Shown: positions 1 to 9,743 of the stretch, piece by piece
Layout: each line of letters opens with the position of its first letter
How positions within the stretch are numbered: position 1 is the stretch's first letter
Origin: Streptomyces bicolor
Lineage (GTDB): Bacteria; Actinomycetota; Actinomycetes; Streptomycetales; Streptomycetaceae
Length of the DNA: 64,000 nucleotides
Reading direction: 5' to 3'
NCBI RefSeq assembly: GCF_000719285.1
Contig: NZ_JOFS01000008.1
Location: 186,001 to 250,000 of the forward strand
Notes under the pieces: generated by a model
Told to the model about the DNA's origin: nothing
Seen by the model: the letters and a program-made list of their open reading frames with translations, nothing else
Database searches by the model: none
Program-made: the position numbers and the translations under genes

Positions 1-149
1 CCGGTGCCGATGGCCCCGCCGATGGCGATCATGTTGACGTGGCGGGCCTTGAGGTCCTTGCTGTAACCGGCGTCGCCCGCGTCCGCGGGCACCTGGGCCG
101 CGTCGTTGTGGGGTGCGGCCACGGCCGTGTTCACGGCGTCCTTGCTCAC
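1..149 (-). CDS. Amino-acid permease (APC superfamily), N-terminal fragment
   Basis: Only the first 49 or so codons lie in the window; the gene runs off the left edge. The start is a GTG (complement of 147-149). A hydrophilic N-terminus of about 35 residues leads into the segment RHVNMIAIGGAIGTG, the hallmark opening of the first transmembrane helix in amino-acid permeases of the LysP/GabP/AnsP type, which are proton-coupled uptake systems in the cytoplasmic membrane. The substrate cannot be told from this part. It is transcribed away from the MerR gene on its right, with about 220 bp between them. Confidence 0.75.
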   Translation of the reverse strand, partial: MSKDAVNTAVAAPHNDAAQVPADAGDAGYSKDLKARHVNMIAIGGAIGT

Positions 150-369
150 GGGTGGTACCACTCTCTGGTGCGCCCGAGCGGATTGCGCTCGGGTGTCCGG
201 ACGTACGTATGGCCCGCGCCTTCCGTAAAGGCACAGACCAAGGGGCCACCTTCCCCCAGCGGGCGCGGCTCACGCGGTGGCGTACGTCACAGAGCGTTAC
301 TTCTCACACGGCTGTCACGCCGGTCGCGGGAGGTGTCACAGCACTGGTGAGACAGCGATACTGCTGCAC

Positions 370-1128
370 ATGACGACCGGCACCGAGGAACCGACCCTCA
401 CGATCGATGAGCTGGCCGCGCGCGCGGGTGTGACGGTCCGCACGGTGCGGTTCTACGGCACCAAGGGGCTGCTGCCGCCTCCGGTGATCGGTCCACGCAG
501 GGTGGGGCACTACGGGCGCGAGCACCTGGCCCGGCTGGCGCTCATCGAGGAGCTGCAGCAGCAGGGCATGACCCTGGCGGCCATCGAGCGGTACCTGCAG
601 CAGCTGCCGCCCGACCTGGACGCCCATGACCTCGCCATTCACCGGGCGGTGGTGGCCTCCTGGGCGCCGGACGCCGTCGAGACGGTGACCCGGGCGGAGC
701 TGGAGCGGCGGGCCGGGCGGGCGCTCGGCGACGACGACGTGGAGCGGCTGGCCGCGATGGGGGTCGTCGAGGCGGGCGACAGTGCGTACCGCGTCGATCT
801 TGGGCTGCTGCGGCTCGGGGTGGGGCTGTTGGACGTACCGCTGTCGCACGAGGCGATCCTCGCGGCGCGCAATGTACTCATCGAGCACTCACGCGCCGCC
901 GCGCACGAACTGTCGCAGCTCTTCCGCGGCGAGGTGTACGAGCGCGCGGCGCAGGACGTGAAGTCACTCTCCGCGTACATGCAACCCGTGGTGGTGCAGG
1001 CCCTGCTGACGACGTTTCAGCGGTCGCTGCGCGAGGATCTGCGGGAGTGGCTCGGCGGCATGTCGGAGGGTTACGGATCCGGTTCGGAGGATGGCGGGTC
1101 CGCTTCGGAGGAAGACCGAACCGCATGA
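370..1128 (+). CDS. MerR-family transcriptional regulator
   Basis: 252 residues. The N-terminal winged-helix domain (about residues 10-80) has the typical series: LTIDELAARAGVTVRTVRFY, then a wing with GPRRVGHYG, then a dimerisation helix starting LARLALIEELQQQG. The C-terminal 150 residues are helical with no cysteine pair or recognised effector-binding fold, so this is probably not a metal sensor. The last 20 residues are rich in Ser, Gly and Glu and look disordered. I chose the ATG at 370 because the MerR fold starts directly after it; upstream in-frame codons have no ribosome site. TGTCAC repeats lie just upstream. Target unknown. Confidence 0.85.
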   Translation: MTTGTEEPTLTIDELAARAGVTVRTVRFYGTKGLLPPPVIGPRRVGHYGREHLARLALIEELQQQGMTLAAIERYLQQLPPDLDAHDLAIHRAVVASWAPDAVETVTRAELERRAGRALGDDDVERLAAMGVVEAGDSAYRVDLGLLRLGVGLLDVPLSHEAILAARNVLIEHSRAAAHELSQLFRGEVYERAAQDVKSLSAYMQPVVVQALLTTFQRSLREDLREWLGGMSEGYGSGSEDGGSASEEDRTA

Positions 1129-1449
1129 CAAGTGGAGCCATCGTGGGCGGCGCGGTGAACATGGCCGCCGAGACGGTGTTGACGACACGGCCCCACCCGG
1201 GGCCGAGCCCGATTCGGTAGTCGCCGCGGGCACAGAGGACCAGCACCCCTCGCGCAAGGACCGCCCTCGTGGCCTGACTGCCCGTCATGGGGTGGAGGTG
1301 GCCGCTTGTGGGTGCAGTGAGAAGGCGGGGCGAATCGAACTGCCGCCGTCGACGGCTGCGCACGCTCATTCCACAACAGGGAACCGACTGTGTGCCCTGT
1401 GCCCTACGCTCCTCGCCGAGGGGATTGCGTAGGGCGGGGGCGAGGGCGC
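1129..1449. other. Intergenic region, no gene recognised
   Basis: About 320 bp between the MerR gene and the NTPase gene. I see no convincing coding frame, RNA gene or strong terminator. The stretch near 1328-1340 superficially resembles a tRNA T-loop but the arms do not pair. The promoter of the NTPase gene should lie in its right half. Confidence 0.5.
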
Positions 1450-4400
1450 ATGGCCACGAGGGATTCTCAGGCGATCACGGGTGATCACGGCTCGGCAGTG
1501 GCCAGTGGTTCGCACTCGGTGACGGCGATCAGCGGCGACAGTGTCCAGGTAACCTTCGCCTCTCCTCCCCTGCCGTTCACGGTGCCGCACCAGTTGCCTC
1601 GTCACATCGGGGCGTTCACAGGGCGACGTCGTGAGCTGGACGACCTCCTGACACAGCTCGCGCCATCCGATGATCACGAACATGTACCCCCGCCCGTCCT
1701 GGTGACAGGCATGGCCGGGGTGGGCAAGAGTGCAGTGGTCCTGCAAGCGGCCCATGAGGCCGTGCAGCGGGGCTGGTTCCCCGGCGGAACCATCTATCTG
1801 GACCTGCACGGATACGACCGGACCGAGCCTGTCGCACCCGCCGAGGCCCTGGCGTCGGCCCTCCTGTCCGTGGGCGTGCCCTCGGAGCACATCCCGATCG
1901 ACGTGGACAGCCGGGCAGCCCTGTACCGCACGGCGCTGTCCGGCATGCGGGAGGCACTCCTGCTGATGGTCGACAACGCCGCCGACGCCGAGCAGGTGCG
2001 CCCACTGCTGCCCGCCGACCCGCGGCATCGGATCGTGATCACTTCACGGCATCGCCTGCCCTCCCTCATGGCACGCACCATCAGCCTGGGCACACTGGCG
2101 ACCGAGGAAGGGATCCAACTCCTGGACGCGGCGGTCCGTAGGGCGCATCCGGGCGACGTCCGCGTGGCCCAAGACCTCCGGGCGGCCGAAATCATCGTGG
2201 AGAGGACGGGCGGCCTACCCCTCGCCCTGGCTGTCATCGCCGCACGCCTGACCACAAATCCGTCGTTGGACCTGGCGCGGGTGGCGCAGGAGCTGGCAGC
2301 AGAGGCCGACCGCTTGCACGACCGCACGGACCGTCTCGACGACGGCGAGAGGAGCGTCGCAGCCGCGATCGAGCTGTCCTTCCGCCATCTCCCCCCGGAA
2401 CAGGCCCAGTTGCTGGTCATGCTCGCCCTGACGGTCGGCCGGAGGTTTTCCACCGCGGCCGTCGCCGCCGGCCTGGACACCGACGTGCCCAGCGTGCGAC
2501 ACCTCCTCGAGCAGCTGTCCGTAACCCACCTCATCGAAGACACCTCGCAACACGATCAGTGGCAGATGCACGACCTGATCCGTCACTACGCCACCACCGT
2601 TGCCGACGATGTCGTCGATGCGGCTCGACTGGAGCGGGTACGGGACCGGATCATCGACTACTTCCTGCGTCACTCGGACCCGGCCGACGACGGCTCGGGT
2701 TTCTTCACCACGCGGATCGGAACCAGGCCCCTGGCCGGTGTCCACGGCGACGGCCCGAGCTCTGAGGACCGCCTGGGCGTGGTCCGCGACGTGGAGGTGC
2801 TCGCCGAGCTGATCGCCGCCGCCGAGACGCGTCCGCCGCTCTCCATCGCTCTCATCGGCAACTGGGGCGCCGGCAAGTCCAGCGTGATGCTTCAGGTCGA
2901 ACGTCAGGTCGACCTGCTGGCACAGCTGTCGAGCGAGCGGCCGGGCCGGAGTGCGTTCGTCTCCTCCGTACGGCAGGTACGGTTCAACGCCTGGCACTAC
3001 AGCGACACAAACGTGTGGACCGGGCTGATCACGCACCTGTTCACCGCGCTCGCCGGCGACGACACGGGCGACGCACCGAACCCCGCTCCGGATCCCGAGC
3101 AGGCCAGGCGGGACCGCGAATTGCTGCGCGAGAAGCTGAACCAGCGGGAGGAGGCCGAACGACAGGTCTCCGAACGGCTGACGACCGCTGACGACGCGGC
3201 GCCCGCCCCGGGACGGTTCGCGGCACTCGGGTCGCCGATCAGGACGTACCGGGTGCTGCGGGCCACCTTGCTCCAGTCGGCCGACGACCTGCGGTTCAGC
3301 CGGCGCGTGCTGGCGCTGTGGCTGGTACTGGCCGGGGTCGCGACCGGCGCCTGGTTGCTGCGCGGCACGCTCACCGCATGGCTCACCAGTCTGCTGGCCA
3401 TCGCCGTGGCGGCCGCCCCGCTGCGCCCCTTGCTGCAGAAGTTGCGCATGGCGCAGCAGGGGCTCCTCGGCTTCACCGAACGCCGGTACGGCGAGCTGGC
3501 CGCGCAGCAGCGTGCTCTCCGGGCCGAGATCAGCGGACTGCGGGAGAGGCTGGCCCTCGTCGACGCCGCCGCACGACTCGGCCAGTTCCTCCAGGAACGC
3601 GCTGACGGCACCGCCTATCAGCCTTACCGGGGTGTGCTGGGCCAGGCTCACGCCGATCTGCTGCAACTCGGCCGCGACCTCGAGGACGCCCGCGTCCAGT
3701 GGCGGGCGGAGAAGGCCGGCTCCCCGCCGCCGCTGGAGCGCATCGTCCTGTACGTCGACGACCTCGACCGCTGCCCGCCCGACCGTGTCGTCGAGGTGCT
3801 CCAGGCCGTGCACCTGATGCTCGGCCTCGATCTGTTCGTCGTGGTCGTCGCCGTTGACGCGCGCTGGCTGATCCACTCGCTGCGCCATCACCACAACGCC
3901 CTCTTCCAGCATGAGAACACCAATGCCGCTGACACCGCGCCGGACGTCGGGGGGCTGGCGACCGCGGTGGACTACCTTGACAAGATCTTCCAGATCCCGT
4001 ACGCCCTGACTCCGCCGCCGCCCCAGACGATGGGCCGATACCTGCGCTCACTCTTGCCGGACCCGCATGTCGCCGAGGCCGGGCGTCCGTTCACCGAGGC
4101 GTCCCCGCCCGTCGAGGAGCGCGCGCTGGACGAGGCCGGCACATCGCCGCGGCCCGAGGCGGACGGTGGCACCACACCTTCTACGGTCTCCAGTACCTCC
4201 GAGCCGATCGCCATGCGCGGTCCCGCCACAGGGTCGCAACCCGCGGAGCGCACCGAGCACGCGGACCTGCTGCCCCAAGGGCTGCGCATCGGAGCGGGGG
4301 AAGTCGCATTCATGGCCCAGCTCGGAGCGTTGCTGCCGACCCCGCGGGCCGCCAAGCGGCTGGTGAACCTCTACCGGCTCGTCCGCATCGGTATCCCCGC

Positions 4401-4767
4401 CACCGACCTGCCGGCCTTCGCCAGCAGCTCCGGGCCTGCTCCGTACCAGGCCGTGCAGATCCTCCTCGCCGTGCTGGCGGGCGACCCGCGCGCGGCGGAG
4501 GAACTCTTCCGGCGCCTGCTGGCCTGCCCCGGCGACGGCCTTCCGCTCACCGCTCTCCTGGAGGACGACGCCGCAGGCCATCCTGCGTACGAGCGTCTGG
4601 CACAGGCACTTCCGGCCGTTCTGCGGAAACTCGAGGCCGAACAGGCCATCCCCCTCGCCGTCGGGCACTACCGGCGCTGGTGCGGCGATCTGGCCCGATA
4701 CAGCTTCCACACCCGTAACCTGGCGCCTGCGCCGGACGCGCCCTCCGGCCGGGCAGCGCCTGCCTGA
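1450..4767 (+). CDS. NB-ARC (STAND) - KAP P-loop fusion, membrane-anchored double NTPase
   Basis: 1105 residues with two complete NTPase modules. Residues 5-35 are short Ser/Gly/Val strand repeats. The NB-ARC part (about 45-405) shows Walker A VTGMAGVGKSA (85-95), the aspartate box LLLMVDNAADAEQ (170-182), sensor RIVITSRHR (194-202), GLPLAL (255-260) and an MHD motif QMHDLIRHYA (372-381). The KAP part (about 440-1080) has Walker A LIGNWGAGKSS (468-478), two adjacent hydrophobic helices (619-636, 640-657), Walker B IVLYVDDLDRCPPD (765-778), and the KAP signature AAKRLVNLYRLVR. A Pro/Thr/Ser-rich linker (about 870-950) interrupts the KAP domain. Both families occur in signalling and anti-phage proteins, usually separately. 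TPR or WD repeats that normally follow NB-ARC are absent. Function is inferred only: sensing coupled to a membrane effector. The start at 1450 follows a purine-rich stretch. Confidence 0.85.
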   Translation: MATRDSQAITGDHGSAVASGSHSVTAISGDSVQVTFASPPLPFTVPHQLPRHIGAFTGRRRELDDLLTQLAPSDDHEHVPPPVLVTGMAGVGKSAVVLQAAHEAVQRGWFPGGTIYLDLHGYDRTEPVAPAEALASALLSVGVPSEHIPIDVDSRAALYRTALSGMREALLLMVDNAADAEQVRPLLPADPRHRIVITSRHRLPSLMARTISLGTLATEEGIQLLDAAVRRAHPGDVRVAQDLRAAEIIVERTGGLPLALAVIAARLTTNPSLDLARVAQELAAEADRLHDRTDRLDDGERSVAAAIELSFRHLPPEQAQLLVMLALTVGRRFSTAAVAAGLDTDVPSVRHLLEQLSVTHLIEDTSQHDQWQMHDLIRHYATTVADDVVDAARLERVRDRIIDYFLRHSDPADDGSGFFTTRIGTRPLAGVHGDGPSSEDRLGVVRDVEVLAELIAAAETRPPLSIALIGNWGAGKSSVMLQVERQVDLLAQLSSERPGRSAFVSSVRQVRFNAWHYSDTNVWTGLITHLFTALAGDDTGDAPNPAPDPEQARRDRELLREKLNQREEAERQVSERLTTADDAAPAPGRFAALGSPIRTYRVLRATLLQSADDLRFSRRVLALWLVLAGVATGAWLLRGTLTAWLTSLLAIAVAAAPLRPLLQKLRMAQQGLLGFTERRYGELAAQQRALRAEISGLRERLALVDAAARLGQFLQERADGTAYQPYRGVLGQAHADLLQLGRDLEDARVQWRAEKAGSPPPLERIVLYVDDLDRCPPDRVVEVLQAVHLMLGLDLFVVVVAVDARWLIHSLRHHHNALFQHENTNAADTAPDVGGLATAVDYLDKIFQIPYALTPPPPQTMGRYLRSLLPDPHVAEAGRPFTEASPPVEERALDEAGTSPRPEADGGTTPSTVSSTSEPIAMRGPATGSQPAERTEHADLLPQGLRIGAGEVAFMAQLGALLPTPRAAKRLVNLYRLVRIGIPATDLPAFASSSGPAPYQAVQILLAVLAGDPRAAEELFRRLLACPGDGLPLTALLEDDAAGHPAYERLAQALPAVLRKLEAEQAIPLAVGHYRRWCGDLARYSFHTRNLAPAPDAPSGRAAPA

Positions 4768-5010
4768 AGACATCGGTCGCTGCTGACCCCTCGTCGGTGT
4801 CCTCGCCGAGCAGGTCCCCGGGGCGGAGCGGAACACCGGTCCTGCGGGCGTGCTGGGTGTCGTAGGCCGCCTTCACCCCGGCGGGGGGCCGGTGCGGTGC
4901 GCGTGGCCGTCGGCCGTGGAGAGCACGACGCCTCGTGGACGCCGAGGACGTACTCGGAGGCGTCGTCGACCTCAGACAGGGCGGCCAGGGAAGGGAGTTC
5001 GGTGGTGCTA
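4768..5010. other. Intergenic region with possible decayed coding sequence on the minus strand
   Basis: Between the convergent NTPase and fadB genes. On the minus strand, 4790-4880 reads as a protein-like segment (KAAYDTQHARRTGVPLRPGD), and 4925-5000 reads SLAALSEVDDASEYVLGVHE, but the two are in a poor context with no start, ribosome site or family I recognise. They may be remnants of a lost gene. Confidence 0.3.
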
Positions 5011-5043
5011 CGCCGGAGGGCTGAGCAAGTCAGCCCTCCGGCG
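5011..5043. terminator. Bidirectional hairpin between convergent genes
   Basis: A perfect 14-bp inverted repeat (arms 5011-5024 and 5030-5043, 5-nt loop gcaag). It lies downstream of fadB on the minus strand and of the NTPase gene on the plus strand, where a shared terminator is expected. There is no long T tract, which is common for Streptomyces terminators. Confidence 0.7.
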
Positions 5044-5111
5044 TCCGAGGGGCGGGGACGCAGGAGGCATAGCCCCCCTGGCGGGGGCGAAACCCTCGCC
5101 CTCGCCCGCTG

Positions 5112-7289
5112 TCACGCGTCCCCGAAGCGCTCCCCCTTCTCCCCCTTCTCCACCAGCAGCGCCGGCGGCGTGAACCGCTCCCCGTACTTCTCCGCCAACT
5201 CCCGCGCCCGCGCCACGAACCCGGCGACCCCACCCTCATAGCCGTTGATGTACTGGAGCACACCACCCGTCCACCCGGGGAACCCGATGCCGAAGATCGA
5301 GCCGATGTTGGCGTCGGCGACCGACGTCAGGACGCCCTCCTCCAGGAGCCGGACCGTGTCCAGGGCCTCGGAGAAGAGCATGCGTTCCTGCATGTCCCGG
5401 AAGGGGATCTCGGCCCCCGGGCGCGTGAAGTGCTCGCGCAGCCCCGGCCACAGACCGGCCCGCTTGCCGTCCTCGCCGTACTCGTAGAAGCCCGCGCCAC
5501 CGCTGCGGCCGGGACGGTCGAACTCGTCGACCATGCGGTCGATCACGGCCTCGGCGGGGTGCGACGTCCAGGTGCCGCCCGCCTCCTCCACGGCCCGCTT
5601 GGATTCGTTGCGGATCTTGCGCGGCAGCGTGAGCGTCAGCTCGTCCATCAGGGAGAGGACCTTGGCGGGGTAGCCCGCCTGCGCCGCCGCCTGTTCGACC
5701 GACGCCGGCTCGATGCCCTCGCCGACCATCGCCACGCCCTCGTTGATGAAGTGGCCGATCACCCGAGAGGTGAAGAAGCCGCGCGAGTCGTTCACCACGA
5801 TCGGCGTCTTGTTGATCTGCCGGACCAGGTCGAAGGCGCGGGCCAGCGCCTCCTCGCCCGTCCGCTCGCCCTTGATGATCTCGACGAGCGGCATCTTGTC
5901 GACGGGCGAGAAGAAGTGCAGCCCGATGAAGTCGGCCTGGCGGTCCACGCCTTCGGCGAGGGCGGTGATCGGGAGCGTCGAGGTGTTGGAGCACAGCAGC
6001 GCGTCCGGCTCGACGATGTTCTGGATCTCCTGGAAGACCTTGTGCTTGAGCTCGGGGTTCTCGAAGACCGCCTCGATGACCGCGTCACAGCCGGCCACGT
6101 CCTGCGGGTCGGCGGTCGGCGTGATGCGCGCCAGCAGCGCGTCGGCCTTCTCCTGTGTCGTACGGCCCCGGGAGACCGCCTTGGCGCACAGCTTCTCCGA
6201 GTAGCCCTTGCCCTTGACGGCGGCTTCGAGCGACACGTCCTTCAGGACGACCTCGATGCCGGCGCGTGCGCACGAGTAGGCGATGCCCGCGCCCATCATC
6301 CCGGCACCCAGCACGGCGACCTTGCGGACCTTGCGCGGTTCGATGCCCTTGGGCCGGTTGGCGCCCGAGTTGACGGCCTGGAGGTCGAAGAAGAACGCCT
6401 GGATCATGTTCTTGGACGTCTGCGCCGCCGCCAGCTCCACGAAGTAGCGGGCCTCGATGACCTGCGCCGTCTCGAAGTCGACCTGGGCGCCCTCGACGGC
6501 GGCCGCGAGGATGTTGCGCGGGGCCGGGTAGGGCGCGCCGTTCGTCTGCTTGCGCAGGTTGGCCGGGAAGGCGGGCAGGTTCGCCGCGAACTTGGGGTTG
6601 GCGGGGGTGCCGCCGGGGATCTTGTAGCCCGGCCTGTCCCAGGGCTGCTGCGACTCGGGGTTCGCCTCGATGAAGGCGCGGGCCTTGGCGAGCAGTTCCT
6701 CCTGGGTGGCGACCACGTCGTCGACCAGGCCGTTCTGCAGGGCGCGCCGCGGGTTGTACTGCGTGCCCTGGAGCAGGACCTTCAGCAGGGCGTCGGCGAT
6801 GCCGAGGAGGCGGACGGTGCGTACGACGCCGCCACCGCCCGGGAGCAGGCCGAGGGTGACCTCGGGGCAGCCGATCTTGGAGCCGGGCGCGTCGAGGGCG
6901 ATGCGGTGGTGGCAGGCGAGCGCGATCTCGTAACCGCCGCCGAGGGCCGCGCCGTTCATCGCGGCGACGACCGGCTTGCCCAGGGTCTCGATGCGGCGCA
7001 GGTTGCGCTTGATGGCCATGCCGCCGTCGAACAGCTCCTGCGCGGTCTCCGGGGTGACCCGGATCAGGTCGCGCAGGTCGCCGCCCGCGAAGAAGGTCTT
7101 CTTGGCGGAGGTGATGATGACACCGCGGATGGTGTCCTTCTCCGCCTCCAGCCGGTCGGTGATCACGGCGAGGGAGTCGCGGAACGCCTGGTTCATGGTG
7201 TTCGCGGACTGGTTGGGGTCGTCGAGGACGAGCGTGACGATGCCCTCGCGGTCCTGCTCCCAGCGGATGGTGGTGGACTGAGTGCTCAT
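5112..7289 (-). CDS. fadB: Fatty oxidation complex alpha subunit (enoyl-CoA hydratase / 3-hydroxyacyl-CoA dehydrogenase)
   Basis: 725 residues, the normal size for an FadB/FadJ-type bifunctional enzyme. It catalyses two steps of beta-oxidation: hydration of enoyl-CoA and NAD-dependent oxidation of the 3-hydroxyacyl-CoA. The crotonase part (about 1-300) has the oxyanion-hole region [13 protein letters not shown] and [19 protein letters not shown]. The dehydrogenase part (about 325-620) opens with the Rossmann motif [20 protein letters not shown] and contains [12 protein letters not shown] and the catalytic segment [20 protein letters not shown]-terminal dehydrogenase repeat follows. The ATG at 7289 is the start homologous to other members. 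It is the last gene of a leftward operon, 35 bp after the thiolase, its functional partner. Confidence 0.95.
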   Translation of the reverse strand: MSTQSTTIRWEQDREGIVTLVLDDPNQSANTMNQAFRDSLAVITDRLEAEKDTIRGVIITSAKKTFFAGGDLRDLIRVTPETAQELFDGGMAIKRNLRRIETLGKPVVAAMNGAALGGGYEIALACHHRIALDAPGSKIGCPEVTLGLLPGGGGVVRTVRLLGIADALLKVLLQGTQYNPRRALQNGLVDDVVATQEELLAKARAFIEANPESQQPWDRPGYKIPGGTPANPKFAANLPAFPANLRKQTNGAPYPAPRNILAAAVEGAQVDFETAQVIEARYFVELAAAQTSKNMIQAFFFDLQAVNSGANRPKGIEPRKVRKVAVLGAGMMGAGIAYSCARAGIEVVLKDVSLEAAVKGKGYSEKLCAKAVSRGRTTQEKADALLARITPTADPQDVAGCDAVIEAVFENPELKHKVFQEIQNIVEPDALLCSNTSTLPITALAEGVDRQADFIGLHFFSPVDKMPLVEIIKGERTGEEALARAFDLVRQINKTPIVVNDSRGFFTSRVIGHFINEGVAMVGEGIEPASVEQAAAQAGYPAKVLSLMDELTLTLPRKIRNESKRAVEEAGGTWTSHPAEAVIDRMVDEFDRPGRSGGAGFYEYGEDGKRAGLWPGLREHFTRPGAEIPFRDMQERMLFSEALDTVRLLEEGVLTSVADANIGSIFGIGFPGWTGGVLQYINGYEGGVAGFVARARELAEKYGERFTPPALLVEKGEKGERFGDA

Positions 7290-7324
7290 GTGGAGGTGCT
7301 CCGTGTGATCCGTCGGGAGGGGGG

Positions 7325-8539
7325 TCAGATGCGCTCGACGATGGTGGCGATGCCCATGCCGCCGCCCACGCACAGCGTGGCGAGGCCGTACCGCTTGTCC
7401 TGGCGCTCCAGCTCGTCGACGAGCGAGCCGAGGATCATCGCGCCGGTCGCGCCGAGGGGGTGGCCGAGGGCGATGGCGCCACCGTTGACGTTGACCTTGT
7501 CCAGGGACAGGCCCATGTCCCGTACGAAGCGCAGGACGACCGCCGCGAACGCCTCGTTGATCTCGACGAGGTCGATGTCGTCGATGGTCAGCCCGGCCTT
7601 GGCGAGCGCCTTGCGGGTGGCGGGCGCGGGGCCGGTGAGCATGATGGTGGGCTCGGAGCCGGAGACGGCGGCGGAGATGATGCGGGCGCGCGGGGTGAGG
7701 CCGTAGCGCTCGCCGACCTCCTGGTTGCCGATGGCGACCAGCGAGGCGCCGTCGACGATGCCGGAGGAGTTGCCCGCGTGGTGGACGTGGTCGATCTTCT
7801 CGACCCAGTGGTACTTCTGCAGCGCCACGGCGTCGAAGCCGCCCAGGTCGCCGATGTCCGCGAAGGACGGCTTCAGCTTGCCGAGCGAGTCGGCGGTGGT
7901 GCCCGGACGCATGTGCTCGTCGTGGTCGAGGACGACCAGGCCGCTGCGGTCCTTGACGGGGACGACGGAGCGGTCGAAGCGGCCCTCCTTCCAGGCCGTC
8001 GCCGCCCGCTCCTGGGACAGCGCCGCGTACTCGTCGACGTCCCGGCGCGAGAAGCCCTCGATCGTGGCGATCAGGTCGGCGCCGATGCCCTGCGGCACGA
8101 AGTTGACCGCGAGGTTGGTCATCGGGTCGTTGAACCAGGCGCCGCCGTCCGAGGCCATCGGCACCCGGGACATGGACTCCACGCCGCCCGCGAGGACGAG
8201 GTCCTCGAAGCCCGAACGGACCTTGGCGGCGGCCATGTTCACGGCCTCCAGACCCGAGGCGCAGAAGCGGTTCTCCTGCACGCCCGCCACCGTGTCCGGC
8301 AGCCCGGCGGCGATGGCGGCGATGCGCGCGATGTCGGAGCCCTGGTCGCCGACCGGGCCGACGACGCCGAGCACGATGTCGTCGACGGCGGCCGGGTCGA
8401 GGTTCGGGAAGCGGTCGCGGATCTCGTGGATGAGGCCGACGACCAGGTCGATGGGCTTGGTGCCGTGCAGGGCGCCGTTCGCCTTGCCGCGGCCGCGCGG
8501 GGTGCGGATCGCGTCGTACACATACGCTTCGGTGCTCAC
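7325..8539 (-). CDS. fadA: Acetyl-CoA C-acyltransferase (3-ketoacyl-CoA thiolase)
   Basis: 404 residues, full length for a degradative thiolase. It cleaves 3-ketoacyl-CoA with CoA to give acetyl-CoA, the last step of beta-oxidation. The active-site nucleophile is the Cys in [14 protein letters not shown] (near residue 90); the C-terminal catalytic motifs are [18 protein letters not shown] (His) and [10 protein letters not shown] (Cys). The start is GTG at 8539 with GAAAGG a few bases upstream. It lies between the acyl-CoA dehydrogenase and fadB in one transcription unit, so the operon provides a complete beta-oxidation spiral. Confidence 0.95.
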   Translation of the reverse strand: MSTEAYVYDAIRTPRGRGKANGALHGTKPIDLVVGLIHEIRDRFPNLDPAAVDDIVLGVVGPVGDQGSDIARIAAIAAGLPDTVAGVQENRFCASGLEAVNMAAAKVRSGFEDLVLAGGVESMSRVPMASDGGAWFNDPMTNLAVNFVPQGIGADLIATIEGFSRRDVDEYAALSQERAATAWKEGRFDRSVVPVKDRSGLVVLDHDEHMRPGTTADSLGKLKPSFADIGDLGGFDAVALQKYHWVEKIDHVHHAGNSSGIVDGASLVAIGNQEVGERYGLTPRARIISAAVSGSEPTIMLTGPAPATRKALAKAGLTIDDIDLVEINEAFAAVVLRFVRDMGLSLDKVNVNGGAIALGHPLGATGAMILGSLVDELERQDKRYGLATLCVGGGMGIATIVERI

Positions 8540-8600
8540 TGGGAAGCCTTTCGGGGTGAGGGTCGGCCCGGCAGCAGGGCCTCGGCCGGGCGGGAGGGCG

Positions 8601-9743
8601 TCAGCCGAGCAGGGAACGGCCGATGATCTCCTTCATGATCTCGGTCGTCCCGCCGTAGATGGTCTGGATACGGCCGTCGGTGAAGGCACGGGCGACCGGG
8701 AATTCGCTCATGTAGCCGTAGCCGCCGTGCAGTTGCAGGCAGCGGTCGGCGACCCGCTTCTGCAGCTCGGTCGCCCACCATTTGGCCATCGAGGCGTGGA
8801 CGGCGTCGAGCTGCCCGTTCGAGTGATCCTCGACGCAGCGGTCGAGGAAGGTACGGGTGACGGCGCACTCGGTGGCCATCTCGGCTATCTCGAACCGGAT
8901 GTGCTGCTTGGTGGCGAGCGGCCGCCCGAAGGCCTCGCGCTCCTTGACGTACTCGGTGGTGATCTCCAGCAGGTGTTCCGCGGCGGCGATCGCGGAGACG
9001 GCGATGCTCAGGCGCTCCTGGGCGAGGTTCGTCATCAGGTGGACGAAGGCGCCGTCGAGGTCGCCGAGGAGGTTGTCCTTGGGCACGCGTACGTCGTGGA
9101 AGAACAGCTCGGCCGTGTCCTGCGCCTTCTGGCCGATCTTGTCGAGGTTGCGGCCGCGCTCGAAGCCGTCCATGCCGCGCTCGACGACGAGCAGGGACAG
9201 CCCGTGCTCGCCGCCCTCGGGTGTCGTCTTCGCGACGACGATCACCAGGTCGGCGAGGATGCCGTTGGAGATGAACGTCTTGGAGCCGTTGAGCACCCAG
9301 TGGTCGCCGCGGTCCTCGGCGTGGGTGCGGATGCCCTGGAGGTCGGAGCCGGCGCCGGGCTCGGTCATGGCGATCGCCGTGATGAGCGTGCCGTCGCAGA
9401 AGCCGGGCAGCCAGCGGCGCTTCTGCTCGTCGGTGGCGAGCGAGGTGAGGTACGGGCCGATGATGTCGTTGTGCAGGCCGAGGGCGAGGCCGGGTACGCC
9501 CGCGCGCGTGAACTCCTCGGCGAGGACGGCGCTGTAACGGAAGTCGGGGGTGCCGCCGCCTCCGTGCTCCTCGGGCACGGCGAAGCCGAGCAGGCCCTGC
9601 TTGCCGGCCGCGCGCCAGGCGTCGCGGGAGACGATGCCGTCCTTCTCCCACTGCTCGTAGTACGGCAGCACCTCCCTGGCCAGGAAGCTGCGCACCGTCT
9701 CGCGGAACGCGTCGTGCTCGGGGGCGAAGATCTGCCGTTTCAT
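8601..9743 (-). CDS. Acyl-CoA dehydrogenase
   Basis: 380 residues, standard length for the FAD-dependent acyl-CoA dehydrogenase family, which introduces the 2,3 double bond in acyl-CoA thioesters. Diagnostic pieces are [18 protein letters not shown] (FAD/substrate signature), [13 protein letters not shown], and the C-terminal [19 protein letters not shown] followed by [15 protein letters not shown], which carries the catalytic Glu position of medium/long-chain members. The start ATG overlaps the stop of the preceding CoA-transferase gene (ATGA, 9740-9743), so the two are translationally coupled. Substrate chain length cannot be read from the sequence. Confidence 0.93.
   Translation of the reverse strand: MKRQIFAPEHDAFRETVRSFLAREVLPYYEQWEKDGIVSRDAWRAAGKQGLLGFAVPEEHGGGGTPDFRYSAVLAEEFTRAGVPGLALGLHNDIIGPYLTSLATDEQKRRWLPGFCDGTLITAIAMTEPGAGSDLQGIRTHAEDRGDHWVLNGSKTFISNGILADLVIVVAKTTPEGGEHGLSLLVVERGMDGFERGRNLDKIGQKAQDTAELFFHDVRVPKDNLLGDLDGAFVHLMTNLAQERLSIAVSAIAAAEHLLEITTEYVKEREAFGRPLATKQHIRFEIAEMATECAVTRTFLDRCVEDHSNGQLDAVHASMAKWWATELQKRVADRCLQLHGGYGYMSEFPVARAFTDGRIQTIYGGTTEIMKEIIGRSLLG

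Noticed and set aside
1318-1350. Possible tRNA (minus strand), from the GAATCGAAC stretch resembling a T-loop
   Set aside because: No acceptor, D or anticodon stems can be drawn around it; only the loop-like octamer matches.
5430-7706. 758-codon plus-strand ORF opposite fadB
   Set aside because: Composition artefact of a GC-rich gene; no domain, start signal or ribosome site, and fadB is unmistakable on the other strand.
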